A stretch of DNA of 64,000 nt from Endozoicomonas sp965198415 (GTDB taxonomy: Bacteria; Pseudomonadota; Gammaproteobacteria; Pseudomonadales; Endozoicomonadaceae). Location of the stretch: assembly GCA_965198415.1 (NCBI GenBank), contig CBDAPN010000031.1, forward strand, positions 615,413 to 679,412. The letters run 5' to 3'. The translations under genes were made by a program, and so were the position numbers. The notes under the pieces are model-generated. The model saw only the letters and a program-made list of their open reading frames with translations, searched no databases and was not told the origin of the DNA. Shown in pieces: positions 27,001-36,749 of this stretch (the stretch's first letter is position 1; each line of letters opens with the position of its first letter).

Positions 27001-30000
27001 CTGCTGCCTCAATGTAGAGAACCTTGACATCAATAGTTACGAGCATTGGGTTATCTCCCCAAGCGTAACCGGCGTGAAAAGCATTACTGCCAACATGCCA
27101 AAAGATGAAGTACTCAGCTCCAGTGCCAGAGCGATGGCTACAGGGAGTAAAGTTATTCAAACTATCGACGTACAAGGCATTGAAGTATTCAATAAAGCAA
27201 CCCCGAAAAAACTTGATATCAAAACTTCGGACAAATCCACACCTGTGCAAATCAGTGCCACAGAATCTGACTTAATCGGTGTCGTACGCTTAGGTAAAGG
27301 GGCCCGCGTTGGGGATCTGAAAAACGTGAACCACATCAACATTGCCAGCGATAGCTGGGATATAGCCGGGGTGGTAACCAACCCCAGATCCATTTCTGTG
27401 GGAGGAGAGCAAGCGAAAGCCAAGGAAGTGAAGCAAGCGAAAGCCTCCACTATCCACTATTCCAGCACTGGCAAGACAGTTAAAGGTGCCAATGTGGTGA
27501 ATGTGGCCTTTGACGGTAAGTCAGACACCAATGACTATATGACGATTTACATCAACAGCGACAGCGACCGCGACAGTGACATCAGGGTCAAGGGTAAGGT
27601 TGGATTGATCGATTTCTCCGATGGCAAAAACCGCCCCAATTTGATGGTAATCCCAACGGAAGAAGCAGACGTTAGTAAAATGAAGGCCAATGCTGACAAG
27701 GTCGATATGGTGGTCTTCAACAGCGATAAGAAAGCCCCCAAAAAACTGCCTGAGGGCTTTACCGCTGCGGGTTACTTAATACAACCTGAAACCACGTTTG
27801 TAGACCTGAAGCGTCTTGATTTGTACAAGGTGAAGGAGGGAGCCACCATCAAGGTAGGTGCCGCTACGCCGGGTAATAAGAATGAACTGGTATTGCCGTT
27901 CTCTGTGGATGGTGTGCCGAAGGCGCTGCACTTGAAAACGGCACAGGCTGATGAAAAACCATACACCATTGACTTCAGTGCTTCGTCTCGTCCGGCCACC
28001 ACTTTTGAAATTGTCGGGGGTGAGGTCAACTTTAAAGGTAATGCCAGCAAAGGTGACCGGTTAATGCTCGGTGGTGGTGTGCTCAACAATGACATTGCCA
28101 CTATCGACTCCCTGACCATCAGTGGCGCTAATTGGGTCACGAAAGGAACGTTCAGTAACCTGAAGAGTTTTCATGTTGGCGCCGACGGGATAGTCAATAC
28201 CCTCAACGTTACCGGTGCCACGCCAAAAGACAAGCCGACTGGGGGTGGTAATCAGACCCTGACGGTTCAAACCAACAGCAAACAGCCTTTGCCAATAACG
28301 GTCGCCGGTATCGTCAACCAAGTGAATCTTGACGCAAATGCCAGTTTGGGTGACGTAAAACTGCAAGGCGGACTCATTACTATTCACAACAGCGATGGTA
28401 ACACGGATTGGCGATTGGGCCGGGTGACCGATGCCGGTGCCCTTACTGCCAACGGGGTTGAATTTGACAGCGTTAAAGTTGCTAAGGGGTTGACCACTGC
28501 CCCCACCAGCAATAAAAGCCTGATGCTTAATACCGAGACAAAAGCAGTGAGTATTTCAGCTAAAAACATCAAGATGCTGGAGTTGTCCCGTGGTGCTAAA
28601 GTGCGTCAGGTTGAGAGAGTTAACCACCTGAAAATTACCGATGCCGACTGGTCAGTAGAAGGCGCTATTACGATGCGCGGTGAGAAGGCCACTGTCGATA
28701 TCGCCAAAGGCGTCTTGGTCCAAGGCATAATGACTGAGCGGAACCGGTCTTTGCCAGCCGAACCAAAACAGTTGCGACTGAGGTTATTCTCCAAGCCATT
28801 ACAAAGCGTGAAAGTAAACTCGCAGGGAGTTATCCACGGTGGTGTTGATTTCACCGGCATGGCAGGCACACCGGTCACCCTTGAACAGACCGGCAGCTCT
28901 TTGCACGGCGTTATCAAGGGCGTAGACAACATTATCTTTAACGGCGTTACCCGCTTTCATGGCTCCTTTGATGGGCCGCTTAAATCGGTGCAGGTTAAAG
29001 GTCAGGTAACTTTCACAGAAATGCCTTCAAAATCGGCGCCTCTGACGCTCAGGGGTAAAGCGTCGGTTGGGGCAAATCTGATGATTGCGCGCGATGCCAG
29101 TTTGACCACCAACCGGATAATCGACCTTGATGGCGATTATCAGCAGGACGGCACACTCAAAATACAGCTCGATTCAACACCTGGACCATTGGTTAAGGCT
29201 GACTCCATCAAGCTCGGCCCTGACGCGGTATTAGTCTTTGATGGCTCGATCGCCAAAAAAGACGCCGTGTTGATGAAATCCAACAAGATGATCAACCGGG
29301 CCCTCACCTTTACAGCCATCAACGAACGGTATCAACACCACATCGCTGCCCTCAGTGCCGATAAGACCGCGGTTATTGTGAAAACCGAATCGATTGGTTC
29401 TTTCGTCAGTCGTCAGGCAACCGTCGGTGGTGCCTCGGCTTCTGCTGCCAAAGCGTTGGAGATGGCCAGTACCCTTGGCTTAAAATCGACAAAAGAGAAC
29501 TCAGCCGGGCATAAACTGAACCGTTTTGTGGTCTCCAGAGCCCGCACCCCTAAAGACGCTGCCCAACTGGCAACCCAACTGACCCCGGATAACACCGGCA
29601 GTGTTGTTGATGCTGGTCGCGAAGCGCAGCAAATGATGCTCAAGGCGGTTCATGCTCGCAGCCATGGCGGCGGTATGAGTAGCGGTATCAGTAGCGGCGA
29701 CATGGTCAACGCAGGCAGCTTATGGATTCAGTACGCCCATAACGATGCCACTCAGGACGCCAAAGAGGGCGTGTTCGGCTTTAAGGCCAAAACCAATGGC
29801 TTTACTCTGGGTTATGATAAAGACCTCAACGACATGGTCAATGCAGGGCTGGCCTATACCTACGCCAAAGGTGACATCAACGGCAGAGGTGGGTCTGGCA
29901 GTAGCATGGATACCAAAAACCACATCTTCACCCTTTACAGTACCTATACCCGCGGGGAGATGTTCCTCAATGGTCTGCTCAGTTACAACACCGGCGATAA

Positions 30001-30538
30001 CAAGGGATATCGCACCGTGGCAGGGCAAAAAGTCAGCGCCAATTACGACAACAAAAGCTTTGGTCTTGGCGCTAGCGGTGGTTACGACATAGCCGTTGGT
30101 AGCAACTGGACTCTGGAGCCCACTGCGGCCTTTAATTACTACCGCATAAAAATTGATGATTACGCCGAAAAAGCCGCTGATAGTTTTCTCGCTTATGACA
30201 AGGTCAGCAATGATACCTTTACCAAACTTGAGCTTGGTGGCGGCCTGCAGTTAGTGGGAGATCTGCAACGCAGTTCGGTCACTTTCAAGCCGGGGGCGAA
30301 ACTGATGGCCTTCCATGACTTTAAAAAAGACCCGGTCACTATGCGGGCACACTACAGTGCCGGTGGTCCGAGCTTTGTGGTTCATGGCGCCAAGCGTAAT
30401 CAGAACCGCTATCAAGCAGTGGCATCGCTGGATTTAAGCCCGAAGGAGAGAATGAATATAAACTTAAGCTACAGCTACGACTGGTCTAAAGGCTTTAAGG
30501 TCAAAGCCGCCATTGCCCGGTTACAGTATGATTTTTAA
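24056..30538 (+). CDS. autotransporter 2 (type Va secretion, long paralogue)
   Basis: 2160 aa from ATG 24056. This start is chosen because its AAGGTG site and the first codons (MSRIS) are conserved at autotransporter 3; an in-frame ATG at 24035 lacks support. Signal peptide KKALVLAVSSVLAGWITSSSSYA. A cysteine pair (CEDGKSPC) is near the mature N terminus. Eight W-x3-GW...LYVSD modules have their Trp at residues 210, 303, 405, 496, 608, 715, 807 and 909, a period of 91-112 aa. They are followed by a longer beta-rich region containing TTFEIVGGEV and a Cys-Cys pair (RNCCLN). The barrel runs from about residue 1888 (SLWIQYAHND) to the terminal RLQYDF. It is predicted to expose its passenger on the cell surface. 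No protease or lipase motif was seen. Confidence 0.93.
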   Translation: MSRISVLSNKKALVLAVSSVLAGWITSSSSYAAPADSWPPKQAKTITAGTTEEVPDSIIIKDKCEDGKSPCNVNIDGGTLINNKVIRITGPKTSIMASGSATIKNSGLIQADAGATAVRIKGGDLTITGSGHLNASKAKAAISGEGITEPSAEPLLTIDGTKVTGNIIGGGNAVGKDEKGFFLLLENDAVINGDVSKFTALGINGRGKDWEIGGWLIEPKGFKARGKTQDVYLSNTKGKSIAPGIKNTLHVQTLAAGGTIVMGDEINNLHIQKAAEFILTGDHKKITSAKVNHLMIASDAKDWKTAGWATGTKKLYLASTVSDLYLSDVVNAKEKDLSSKTLRIAAAEAKTGQEPKPIRIIPDPDGEIEKLHVQGDAHMHLGVDLTVPGLKVKDIIIDSTDDAKWQSVGWFRDPETLEAKSKVNIVYVSDLATTAIKREEDYRNLFLASQKQITLKTTGKGSIENLYVLDNAKIKVNRDHPAKIDNIYIHDQVDKWEIKGWVSEVKGVGSLAKIHHLYVNDKIPEKEKTSFKGESLHVASKEAIGLVTIHGSGKDGSGAFTGHIGHLHIDGAAKLRLGQLKDEPSKPKEIPVYAMVKNVEIADSAGAWVVDNWIEKAETVQINSGVTNLHLSDKVNMGLGNKTVPKTLRIASERPVKIYTTPEPKESETPKPKTPVSIDNLHIHGDSYLYFGRDLSKPETAVKRVNVASTNDANWRTEGWLNNVEMLEANSQIDSLFVSDDGHTRVAGEDKERTLRLTGNVLTKIQTGQGASINNLFLLDKAKLDFGEKDNNAVVKRLILHSQKDEWRTDGWASGTKDVHVFGQIDHLYVHDHVPQRPTSVDAKSLRVATKTPMTINTVWGAAFESETNFTGKIKNLHIEGANRLVFGGLGDNSLVKIEHIKIPTKTEWQTKGWVSETVNVGSFKNIDHLYVAKKPVKSVSPDMASKTLRLVSNGSTAIETDQGNITNLHIYDNIKLTTTRNCCLNVENLDINSYEHWVISPSVTGVKSITANMPKDEVLSSSARAMATGSKVIQTIDVQGIEVFNKATPKKLDIKTSDKSTPVQISATESDLIGVVRLGKGARVGDLKNVNHINIASDSWDIAGVVTNPRSISVGGEQAKAKEVKQAKASTIHYSSTGKTVKGANVVNVAFDGKSDTNDYMTIYINSDSDRDSDIRVKGKVGLIDFSDGKNRPNLMVIPTEEADVSKMKANADKVDMVVFNSDKKAPKKLPEGFTAAGYLIQPETTFVDLKRLDLYKVKEGATIKVGAATPGNKNELVLPFSVDGVPKALHLKTAQADEKPYTIDFSASSRPATTFEIVGGEVNFKGNASKGDRLMLGGGVLNNDIATIDSLTISGANWVTKGTFSNLKSFHVGADGIVNTLNVTGATPKDKPTGGGNQTLTVQTNSKQPLPITVAGIVNQVNLDANASLGDVKLQGGLITIHNSDGNTDWRLGRVTDAGALTANGVEFDSVKVAKGLTTAPTSNKSLMLNTETKAVSISAKNIKMLELSRGAKVRQVERVNHLKITDADWSVEGAITMRGEKATVDIAKGVLVQGIMTERNRSLPAEPKQLRLRLFSKPLQSVKVNSQGVIHGGVDFTGMAGTPVTLEQTGSSLHGVIKGVDNIIFNGVTRFHGSFDGPLKSVQVKGQVTFTEMPSKSAPLTLRGKASVGANLMIARDASLTTNRIIDLDGDYQQDGTLKIQLDSTPGPLVKADSIKLGPDAVLVFDGSIAKKDAVLMKSNKMINRALTFTAINERYQHHIAALSADKTAVIVKTESIGSFVSRQATVGGASASAAKALEMASTLGLKSTKENSAGHKLNRFVVSRARTPKDAAQLATQLTPDNTGSVVDAGREAQQMMLKAVHARSHGGGMSSGISSGDMVNAGSLWIQYAHNDATQDAKEGVFGFKAKTNGFTLGYDKDLNDMVNAGLAYTYAKGDINGRGGSGSSMDTKNHIFTLYSTYTRGEMFLNGLLSYNTGDNKGYRTVAGQKVSANYDNKSFGLGASGGYDIAVGSNWTLEPTAAFNYYRIKIDDYAEKAADSFLAYDKVSNDTFTKLELGGGLQLVGDLQRSSVTFKPGAKLMAFHDFKKDPVTMRAHYSAGGPSFVVHGAKRNQNRYQAVASLDLSPKERMNINLSYSYDWSKGFKVKAAIARLQYDF

Positions 30539-30547
30539 CGAGGCACC

Positions 30548-30571
30548 GGAGGCTGTTTGAGAACAGCCTCC
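30548..30571. terminator. perfect hairpin after autotransporter 2
   Basis: GGAGGCTGTT (30548-30557) and AACAGCCTCC (30562-30571) form a 10-bp GC-rich stem with a TGAG tetraloop, 10 bases after the stop codon. There is no T-run, so it may stabilise the mRNA 3' end rather than terminate transcription. Confidence 0.55.
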
Positions 30572-30780
30572 GACCAGGTCTTGCTCAACTGTCCGGGTTA
30601 ATGCATACCACGCCCTTTTCATTGCGGGCCCATTGGCATTATGCAAAGCCTGCAATTCAGCCTTACTTAAGCACTGTGTTGGAACGGCATAGAATTACAT
30701 TCTGTCTGTATCTTTGTGCCTGTAAAAGTGGCCTGGACAAAAAAATTGCATATTCCTAAATGATCTCCAAGGTGTAAGCA

Positions 30781-33700
30781 ATGAGTCGTATATCGATGTG
30801 GTCCGGGAAAAAATCACTGGCTTTGGCCGTAGGCTCTGTGCTGGCTGGCTGGTTGACTGGAGGCACCCACGCCAGTGACCTAACGGCTTGGCCACCGAAG
30901 GCAGCTAAAATCATTACCAACATAACACCTGGCTTGGTGCCCAAAGACGGTACTGTCACCATCCAGCCGACTTGTGAGGGTGGAGCAGGTGGTGCGTGTA
31001 ACATTCAATTGCAACGAAATGGTCAACTGACCAATGCAGGAACCATCAATGTTAAGAAGGGGGCCGACTCCAGCATTATCATTAATGGGGGTTACGAAAC
31101 GGCAACGTTTAACAACCTCGGTGTCGTCAATGTTGCCAGTGGTGCTACCGGAATTCGCACTGAATCTGGCAATTTTTATTTTGACAATACGGGCACTATC
31201 ACCGTTGGAGACGGCGCTACCGGTCTGGAATGGGGCAGAGGCTTAGTCTATCTGACCGGTTCCGGTGTTATCAATGCGGCGTCGGCCAAAGCCGCCATTG
31301 GCGTTAACATAAAGGATAAAGAAACGACGGTTTACCTCTCAGGCACCACCATCAATGGCGCAATAGCCGGTGCTGGTACGGGGCTTTTTAGGTTTGAAGG
31401 TAATAACGTTGTTAACGGGGATGTCAGCGCTTTTAACCAAATTTTTGTTCAAAGTACCCTGCCTACAAAAAAGCAGAGTAACTGGAAGCTGAACGGTCTG
31501 GTTACTGAAACAGCACAAATTTCCGTCGAAGGTGAGATTGTTGATTTTTATGCCAGCAGTGGCAGTGATATTCGTAAAGTAAAACCCAACGCCTTGAGGA
31601 CCCTGCGGGTGCAAGCCGACAAACCGGTAATCCTCGGCGCTGATCTGGTCGGACACCTGCACATACTCGGTCAGCCACGGGTAAAACTTCTGCACAGCAC
31701 CCATGGGCATAAGGTCAATGTCCGTAACGTCACCATTGACGCCGAATCCGGCCGATGGGCAGTAAAAGGCTGGCTTTTGGGTAGTGAAAAAGTAACGATT
31801 GAAACCGCCGGGGTTAACCTTCTGCTCAGCGATGTGCCGGGGAAGGTAAAGGAAAAAGAACAGACCCTGTTCATCGCTGCGGCAAAAAAACCGGCAGATA
31901 ACGTCCAGCCCACCACCATCATTACCCGGGAACCGCCCATTGGCAAAATGGCCACCTTAACGATTCAAGGTGCTGCCCACGCCCAGTTTGGCGACGATTT
32001 AACCAAGGCAACCACCGTCATTGATAAGGTGCATGTAGCGGCACCATCACCTAAGTGGAAAACCCGGGGGTGGATTGACAGCGGCCTGCTGGTGGCCAGT
32101 GGTGCGGTTAACAACCTGTGGGTCAGTGACAACGCCGCCACATCGGTGGGTGATACTGACCCACAAGGCACCTTGCAAGTGGCGGGCAAAACCCCCTTGG
32201 CGGTTCATACCAAAGGCGTGGGGGAGATCCAAAACCTGCACATTCTTGACAACGCGACGTTAAATCTTCGCTCAAACCCAGTGGTTAAAAACGTGCGGGT
32301 AGACGCCGGTGCAGCTCATTGGCAGGTGACCGGTTACCCAACCGGGGTGGAAAAACTGCAGGTACAAAGTGACGTTGCCCGTTTGCACGTTAGCGATGGG
32401 GCAATAAAGATACCGCCCATGGCAAAGATGCTGTCTCTGGTCTCAAAAGACCCGATCATTCTGGAGACTGAAAGGGCCGTTAACAGTTTGCACCTCCATG
32501 GCGCTGCCAGGCTCCACTTCAAAGGGGCAGCAACGCCACACGCATCGGTCAACAATGTGTTGGTGGAAGGCGACGCCACCCACTGGCAAACCGTTGGCTG
32601 GCTTAAAGACACTGACGTTTTGCTCAGTGACGGTGAAATTGCCCACCTTTACGTCAGCGATACCGCCCGCAGAGGCATTGGCGTCGCCAATACGTTCAAC
32701 ACTCTGCGGGTGATCACCGCGCAAAAAAAACCGTTGCGACTCTCATCCACCCCATCCCCACAAGGAAAAATTACCAATCTGCACATCTTCGGGGCGGCCC
32801 AACTGGCCAGCACCGACCCTCTGGATGTCGACCATGTTGTGGTTAACGGCGCTGCGAACTGGCGGTTAGCGGCCGAACTCAAGGGCGTGCAATCGGTTCA
32901 GGTACATCGCAATACCAAGGTAGAAAACGCGCCCGCCATCGCTACGGTGGCATTATTGGGCGATGGCGCTGAGGCGTTGTCCAATGCAAAAACCGTCACG
33001 ATCAGAACAAGCGACAATGCGCCAACGATTAGCGCGCCAACAGCGGGGCTGATCGACACCGTGAACATCGGCGAAGGCGCCCAGTTTGGTGCTATCACTA
33101 ACGTCAGTAACATTAATGTCTCCGGCAAAAACTGGCACTCCCTCGGCCTGGTCACCAACCCGCGCAGTATTAATGTCACCGGCAACGTTGCAACGATTAA
33201 CACCACCTCTGGCTCAGCACCGGCAACCCTGCAGCTGGCGTTTAACCAGAAGGCAGACTGGCAGGGCTTTTTTGATATTAAAGGCAGTGTTGACGCCATC
33301 GACTTATCGGCAACAACCGACCGTCCCAGCCTACGCTATTCGCCCACAGCCAGCACCAACTATGCAAACATCAAAGGTAACCTGCAAAAGAGCGACACGA
33401 TCGTAATGGAAGGGCGCATCCACCCGCCTGCCACGTTACCGGCGGGCTTTACCAGTCTTGCCTACCGGGGAATGCCCTTTGCCCTGACTCCCGATGCCAA
33501 GCGTCTGGAGTTACTGGATATTGTTGCAGGAACCACCATCAAAACCGCAAAGCCCGGTGCACAAGCGCCCGAGCAGACCATTAACATCCCATTTACCGCC
33601 AACATGCCCGGTGAGTTTCACCTGAAAACGTCCTCAAAAAACGCCTACGCCATTGACTTTAGTAATCCGCAACGCCCGACCACCACGTTTGAAATCAACG

Positions 33701-36123
33701 CCGGTACGCTGACCAGCCTGAAGGGCAGCATCAGCAAAAAAGACCGGTTGATGGTTAACGCTGGTACGTTGGCGGGCAGCATTTCTACCATCGACACCTT
33801 GTTGATTAATGGCAGCTCCTGGTCGTCTACCGCTCGCTTCAGCAATCTCAGGCAGCTCACCGTGACTAAAAGCGGGGTGGTGGATACGCTCAATATCACC
33901 ACTCACCTGCTCACTGGCACCGCGGCGATGAACGACAATAGCCTGACTGTAGAGTCCAGCCAGCCATTGCCGGTCACCGTGGAGGGGACGCTAAAGCAAT
34001 TGAATATTCTCTCCAATGGCCATTTGGGTGACGTAAAAATGCACGGTGGCAAAGTCAGCATTGCCCATGTTGACAACAACGCCAACTGGCAGCTCGGTCG
34101 GGTGACCGATGCTGCCATGGTGGATGCCCGCAGTCACGATTTTCACCGGGTGCTGGTGGGCAAGGGGCTCGCCTCACCGTCGGCAAATAACAAACAATTG
34201 TCGCTCAATACCGAGACCACCGCTGTTTCGGTGTGGGCTGCTGATATCAAAACGCTGGAGCTGAGCCACGGTGCGAAGCTCGATAAGACCACCGGCAATG
34301 TACATAACCTGAGCATTACCGGTAAAGAGTGGTCAGTGAAGCAAGCCATTCCTTTGGCGGGCGACAATAAGCGGTTTGCCAGCATCCATATTGGCAAAGA
34401 GGCCCGTGTTGCTGGAATCAATGGCAAGGGGGCATTGCCGGTAGCTTTAACAACATCGGCGCAAACCGTACAGATCAACAACGCTGGTAACATCAACGGC
34501 GATGTACACTTTACCGGCCCGGCTACGGTTCGGTTTGCACAAAGTGGAGGTGTCACCAACGGTAACCTTTATGGCATCAACCACGGTGAGTTTACGGGTG
34601 ATAGCCACTTTAACGGGGACTTTAAAAGCCCCGTTCACTGCGTATTGATTAAAGGTAAATTGACGTCTATAGGCACAAACGCCCTGACGCTCAGGCAAGC
34701 CGACTCTTCGCACCCAACGTTGGCCATTACCGGCGAGCTGACCACCAACCGCTTAATCCGAGTTGACGGTGGCTATGAACAGGACGGCGATGTTCACTTC
34801 AGGGGCGATCCAACCCGGCAACCGGTGGTGATGGCCACCACCATAAACATTGGCGCCAAGGGGCGGTTGTTCATTGACGGTAGCCACGTCAATAACGGCA
34901 CGGTGCTGATGCAGTCCGGCAGTGCCATGATGCGCCCGGTGCTGTTAATGGCGGTCAATCAGCAGTATGAGCACTACAGCGCCACCCTCAGCCCGGATAA
35001 AAAGCAAATGGTGGTGGGCGCTACGCCCATTGGTGCCTACGTCAGATCTCAGGCCATGGCTGGAGGGGCATCGCCGTCGGCAGCGAAAGCGCTGGCAGTG
35101 GCCGCCGGTCGTAAAAAACAGCACCAGACGGACCCGCTGAACGCATTCACCATGAAATACGACACCAGTAAATACAGTGCGGCGCAGCTGGCTAAACACT
35201 TGCTGCCAGACAATACAGGCAGTGTCGTCAGTGTTGCTCAAATCATACAACGACTGTCTTCTGATGCCATCACCGGGCGCATCAGCAACGGCGAAGCGAT
35301 AGGTGATGAGAATTTTTGGGCTCGATACACCCATAACGACGTCACGAAAGATGAAAACAACGGCGTGTTTGGCTACAGCGCCAAAACCAATGGCTTTACC
35401 CTTGGCGTTGATGGCAACCGCAACGGCATCACCGCAGGGCTGGCCTATACCTACGCCAAGGCTGATATCAGTGGTAACAGCAGCGTCGATAGCAAACACC
35501 ACAATTTCAACCTTTACGGTGCCTACAGCAAGAAGGTGATGTTTGTGGGTGGTCGGCTCAGTTATGGCGTCGGAGATAACGACGCTCGTCGTACCGTTGT
35601 GAATCAGCACATCAGCGCCAGCTATGACAACAAAAGCTGGGGCGCCAGCCTCAGTGGCGGCTTAAACCTGCCCGTCAATAGCCAGTGGCGTGTGCAGCCT
35701 CTGGCTATCGTTAACTACTACCGTATCGCCATGGATGATTACGCTGAAAAAGCCGCTAACCCCGCGTCGGGTTTTCTCGCCTTTGATAAGGTCAGCAGTA
35801 ATCATTACACCGGTGCAGAGCTTGGCGCCGGGTTAAAGTTAGCGGGTGAGTTGCAAGGCAAAGTTGAGTGGCGGCCTCGGGTGCAACTGATGGCCTTCCA
35901 TGACTTTAAAGACGACCCTCTCACCCTACAGGCGCACTTTGCTGGTGGTGGTGAGCGTTTTGTGGTGTACGGCGGCAAACGTGAGCAAAACCGTTATCAG
36001 GCCACCGCCGCACTGGATATCTCCCTGCAAACCAATACCAATCTGTCGTTAAGCTACAGCTACGACTGGGCGCACGGCTTTAAGGTCAAAGCCGGTGCTG
36101 CTCACTTACGGTATTATTTTTAA
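30781..36123 (+). CDS. autotransporter 3 (type Va secretion, intermediate paralogue)
   Basis: 1780 aa. ATG 30781 follows CAAGGTGTAAGCA, the same leader as autotransporter 2. Signal peptide KKSLALAVGSVLAGWLTGGTHA, then the shared AWPPKAAKII segment and a cysteine pair (CEGGAGGAC). The passenger has five W-x3-G[WLY] modules with Trp at residues 235, 326, 426, 514 and 602. A region closely parallel to the second half of autotransporter 2's passenger follows (TTFEINAGTL; NWQLGRVTDA). The LLPDNTGSVV linker precedes the barrel, from ~1510 (NFWARYTHND) to the terminal HLRYYF. It is the third of three adjacent same-direction paralogues separated by 240-300 bases. Each may have its own promoter, since the gaps are too long for tight coupling. 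Confidence 0.93.
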   Translation: MSRISMWSGKKSLALAVGSVLAGWLTGGTHASDLTAWPPKAAKIITNITPGLVPKDGTVTIQPTCEGGAGGACNIQLQRNGQLTNAGTINVKKGADSSIIINGGYETATFNNLGVVNVASGATGIRTESGNFYFDNTGTITVGDGATGLEWGRGLVYLTGSGVINAASAKAAIGVNIKDKETTVYLSGTTINGAIAGAGTGLFRFEGNNVVNGDVSAFNQIFVQSTLPTKKQSNWKLNGLVTETAQISVEGEIVDFYASSGSDIRKVKPNALRTLRVQADKPVILGADLVGHLHILGQPRVKLLHSTHGHKVNVRNVTIDAESGRWAVKGWLLGSEKVTIETAGVNLLLSDVPGKVKEKEQTLFIAAAKKPADNVQPTTIITREPPIGKMATLTIQGAAHAQFGDDLTKATTVIDKVHVAAPSPKWKTRGWIDSGLLVASGAVNNLWVSDNAATSVGDTDPQGTLQVAGKTPLAVHTKGVGEIQNLHILDNATLNLRSNPVVKNVRVDAGAAHWQVTGYPTGVEKLQVQSDVARLHVSDGAIKIPPMAKMLSLVSKDPIILETERAVNSLHLHGAARLHFKGAATPHASVNNVLVEGDATHWQTVGWLKDTDVLLSDGEIAHLYVSDTARRGIGVANTFNTLRVITAQKKPLRLSSTPSPQGKITNLHIFGAAQLASTDPLDVDHVVVNGAANWRLAAELKGVQSVQVHRNTKVENAPAIATVALLGDGAEALSNAKTVTIRTSDNAPTISAPTAGLIDTVNIGEGAQFGAITNVSNINVSGKNWHSLGLVTNPRSINVTGNVATINTTSGSAPATLQLAFNQKADWQGFFDIKGSVDAIDLSATTDRPSLRYSPTASTNYANIKGNLQKSDTIVMEGRIHPPATLPAGFTSLAYRGMPFALTPDAKRLELLDIVAGTTIKTAKPGAQAPEQTINIPFTANMPGEFHLKTSSKNAYAIDFSNPQRPTTTFEINAGTLTSLKGSISKKDRLMVNAGTLAGSISTIDTLLINGSSWSSTARFSNLRQLTVTKSGVVDTLNITTHLLTGTAAMNDNSLTVESSQPLPVTVEGTLKQLNILSNGHLGDVKMHGGKVSIAHVDNNANWQLGRVTDAAMVDARSHDFHRVLVGKGLASPSANNKQLSLNTETTAVSVWAADIKTLELSHGAKLDKTTGNVHNLSITGKEWSVKQAIPLAGDNKRFASIHIGKEARVAGINGKGALPVALTTSAQTVQINNAGNINGDVHFTGPATVRFAQSGGVTNGNLYGINHGEFTGDSHFNGDFKSPVHCVLIKGKLTSIGTNALTLRQADSSHPTLAITGELTTNRLIRVDGGYEQDGDVHFRGDPTRQPVVMATTINIGAKGRLFIDGSHVNNGTVLMQSGSAMMRPVLLMAVNQQYEHYSATLSPDKKQMVVGATPIGAYVRSQAMAGGASPSAAKALAVAAGRKKQHQTDPLNAFTMKYDTSKYSAAQLAKHLLPDNTGSVVSVAQIIQRLSSDAITGRISNGEAIGDENFWARYTHNDVTKDENNGVFGYSAKTNGFTLGVDGNRNGITAGLAYTYAKADISGNSSVDSKHHNFNLYGAYSKKVMFVGGRLSYGVGDNDARRTVVNQHISASYDNKSWGASLSGGLNLPVNSQWRVQPLAIVNYYRIAMDDYAEKAANPASGFLAFDKVSSNHYTGAELGAGLKLAGELQGKVEWRPRVQLMAFHDFKDDPLTLQAHFAGGGERFVVYGGKREQNRYQATAALDISLQTNTNLSLSYSYDWAHGFKVKAGAAHLRYYF

Positions 36124-36144
36124 CCTGATTCACCCTTCCCGAGA

Positions 36145-36164
36145 TAGCGGTTTTTAAGCCGCTA
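36145..36164. terminator. small hairpin after autotransporter 3
   Basis: TAGCGG (36145-36150) pairs with CCGCTA (36159-36164) around an 8-base loop, 22 bases after the stop. No T-run follows it, so termination activity is uncertain. Confidence 0.35.
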
Positions 36165-36287
36165 CCCCCGTTCAAGTCGCTCCAGGGGCTAATCCCGCCA
36201 GTTTTACTTAACCGGTGTTAAAAATATTTGTCACTGTCAGTATTTCTGTTTAAGGTACGGGCGAAATAAAAATAAGGAATACAAGTT

Positions 36288-36725
36288 GTGCAGTTAAAAG
36301 ATGTTTTGGACGGTTTTCCCGTAATCACTGAGATTCCGGTGGCTTGGGGTGATATGGATGCGCTCCAGCATGTTAACAATGTTGTGTACTTTCGATACTT
36401 CGAGTCGGCAAGAATTAATTACTTGCAGCAATTTGGGCTGCTAGAAAAAGCAAAAACATCAGGAATCGGGCCGGTAGTCAGCCATACCGAGTGCTTTTAC
36501 AAGGCGCCGGTCACCTTTCCAGATACCCTGCAAGTGGGCGCCCGGGTCAGTGAGGTGCGAGCGGATCGCTTTATTATGGAATACAAAGTGTTCAGTACCA
36601 CAATGCAGCGCATAACGACCACCGGTACCGCCACTGTGGTGCTGTTTGATTTCACCGCACAGCGTAAAGCACAGTTGCCCGCTGAGTTGATCCAGAAGCT
36701 TGAACTGAACGACCCTGCTCAATGA
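36288..36725 (+). CDS. hotdog-fold acyl-CoA thioesterase (4HBT family)
   Basis: 145 aa. The N-terminal signature VAWGDMDALQHVNNVVYFRYFE is the 4-hydroxybenzoyl-CoA thioesterase-type motif, with Asp24 as probable catalytic residue and the HVNN turn that covers the pantetheine. Such proteins hydrolyse acyl-CoA or aryl-CoA esters in the cytoplasm; the preferred acyl group cannot be told. The start is GTG 36288, preceded by AAGGA at a 10-base spacing. The gene begins the second housekeeping stretch and converges on the Smr gene with a 24-base gap. Confidence 0.88.
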   Translation: MQLKDVLDGFPVITEIPVAWGDMDALQHVNNVVYFRYFESARINYLQQFGLLEKAKTSGIGPVVSHTECFYKAPVTFPDTLQVGARVSEVRADRFIMEYKVFSTTMQRITTTGTATVVLFDFTAQRKAQLPAELIQKLELNDPAQ

Positions 36726-36749
36726 CCCTTGCGGCTGAACAAACAGGCC

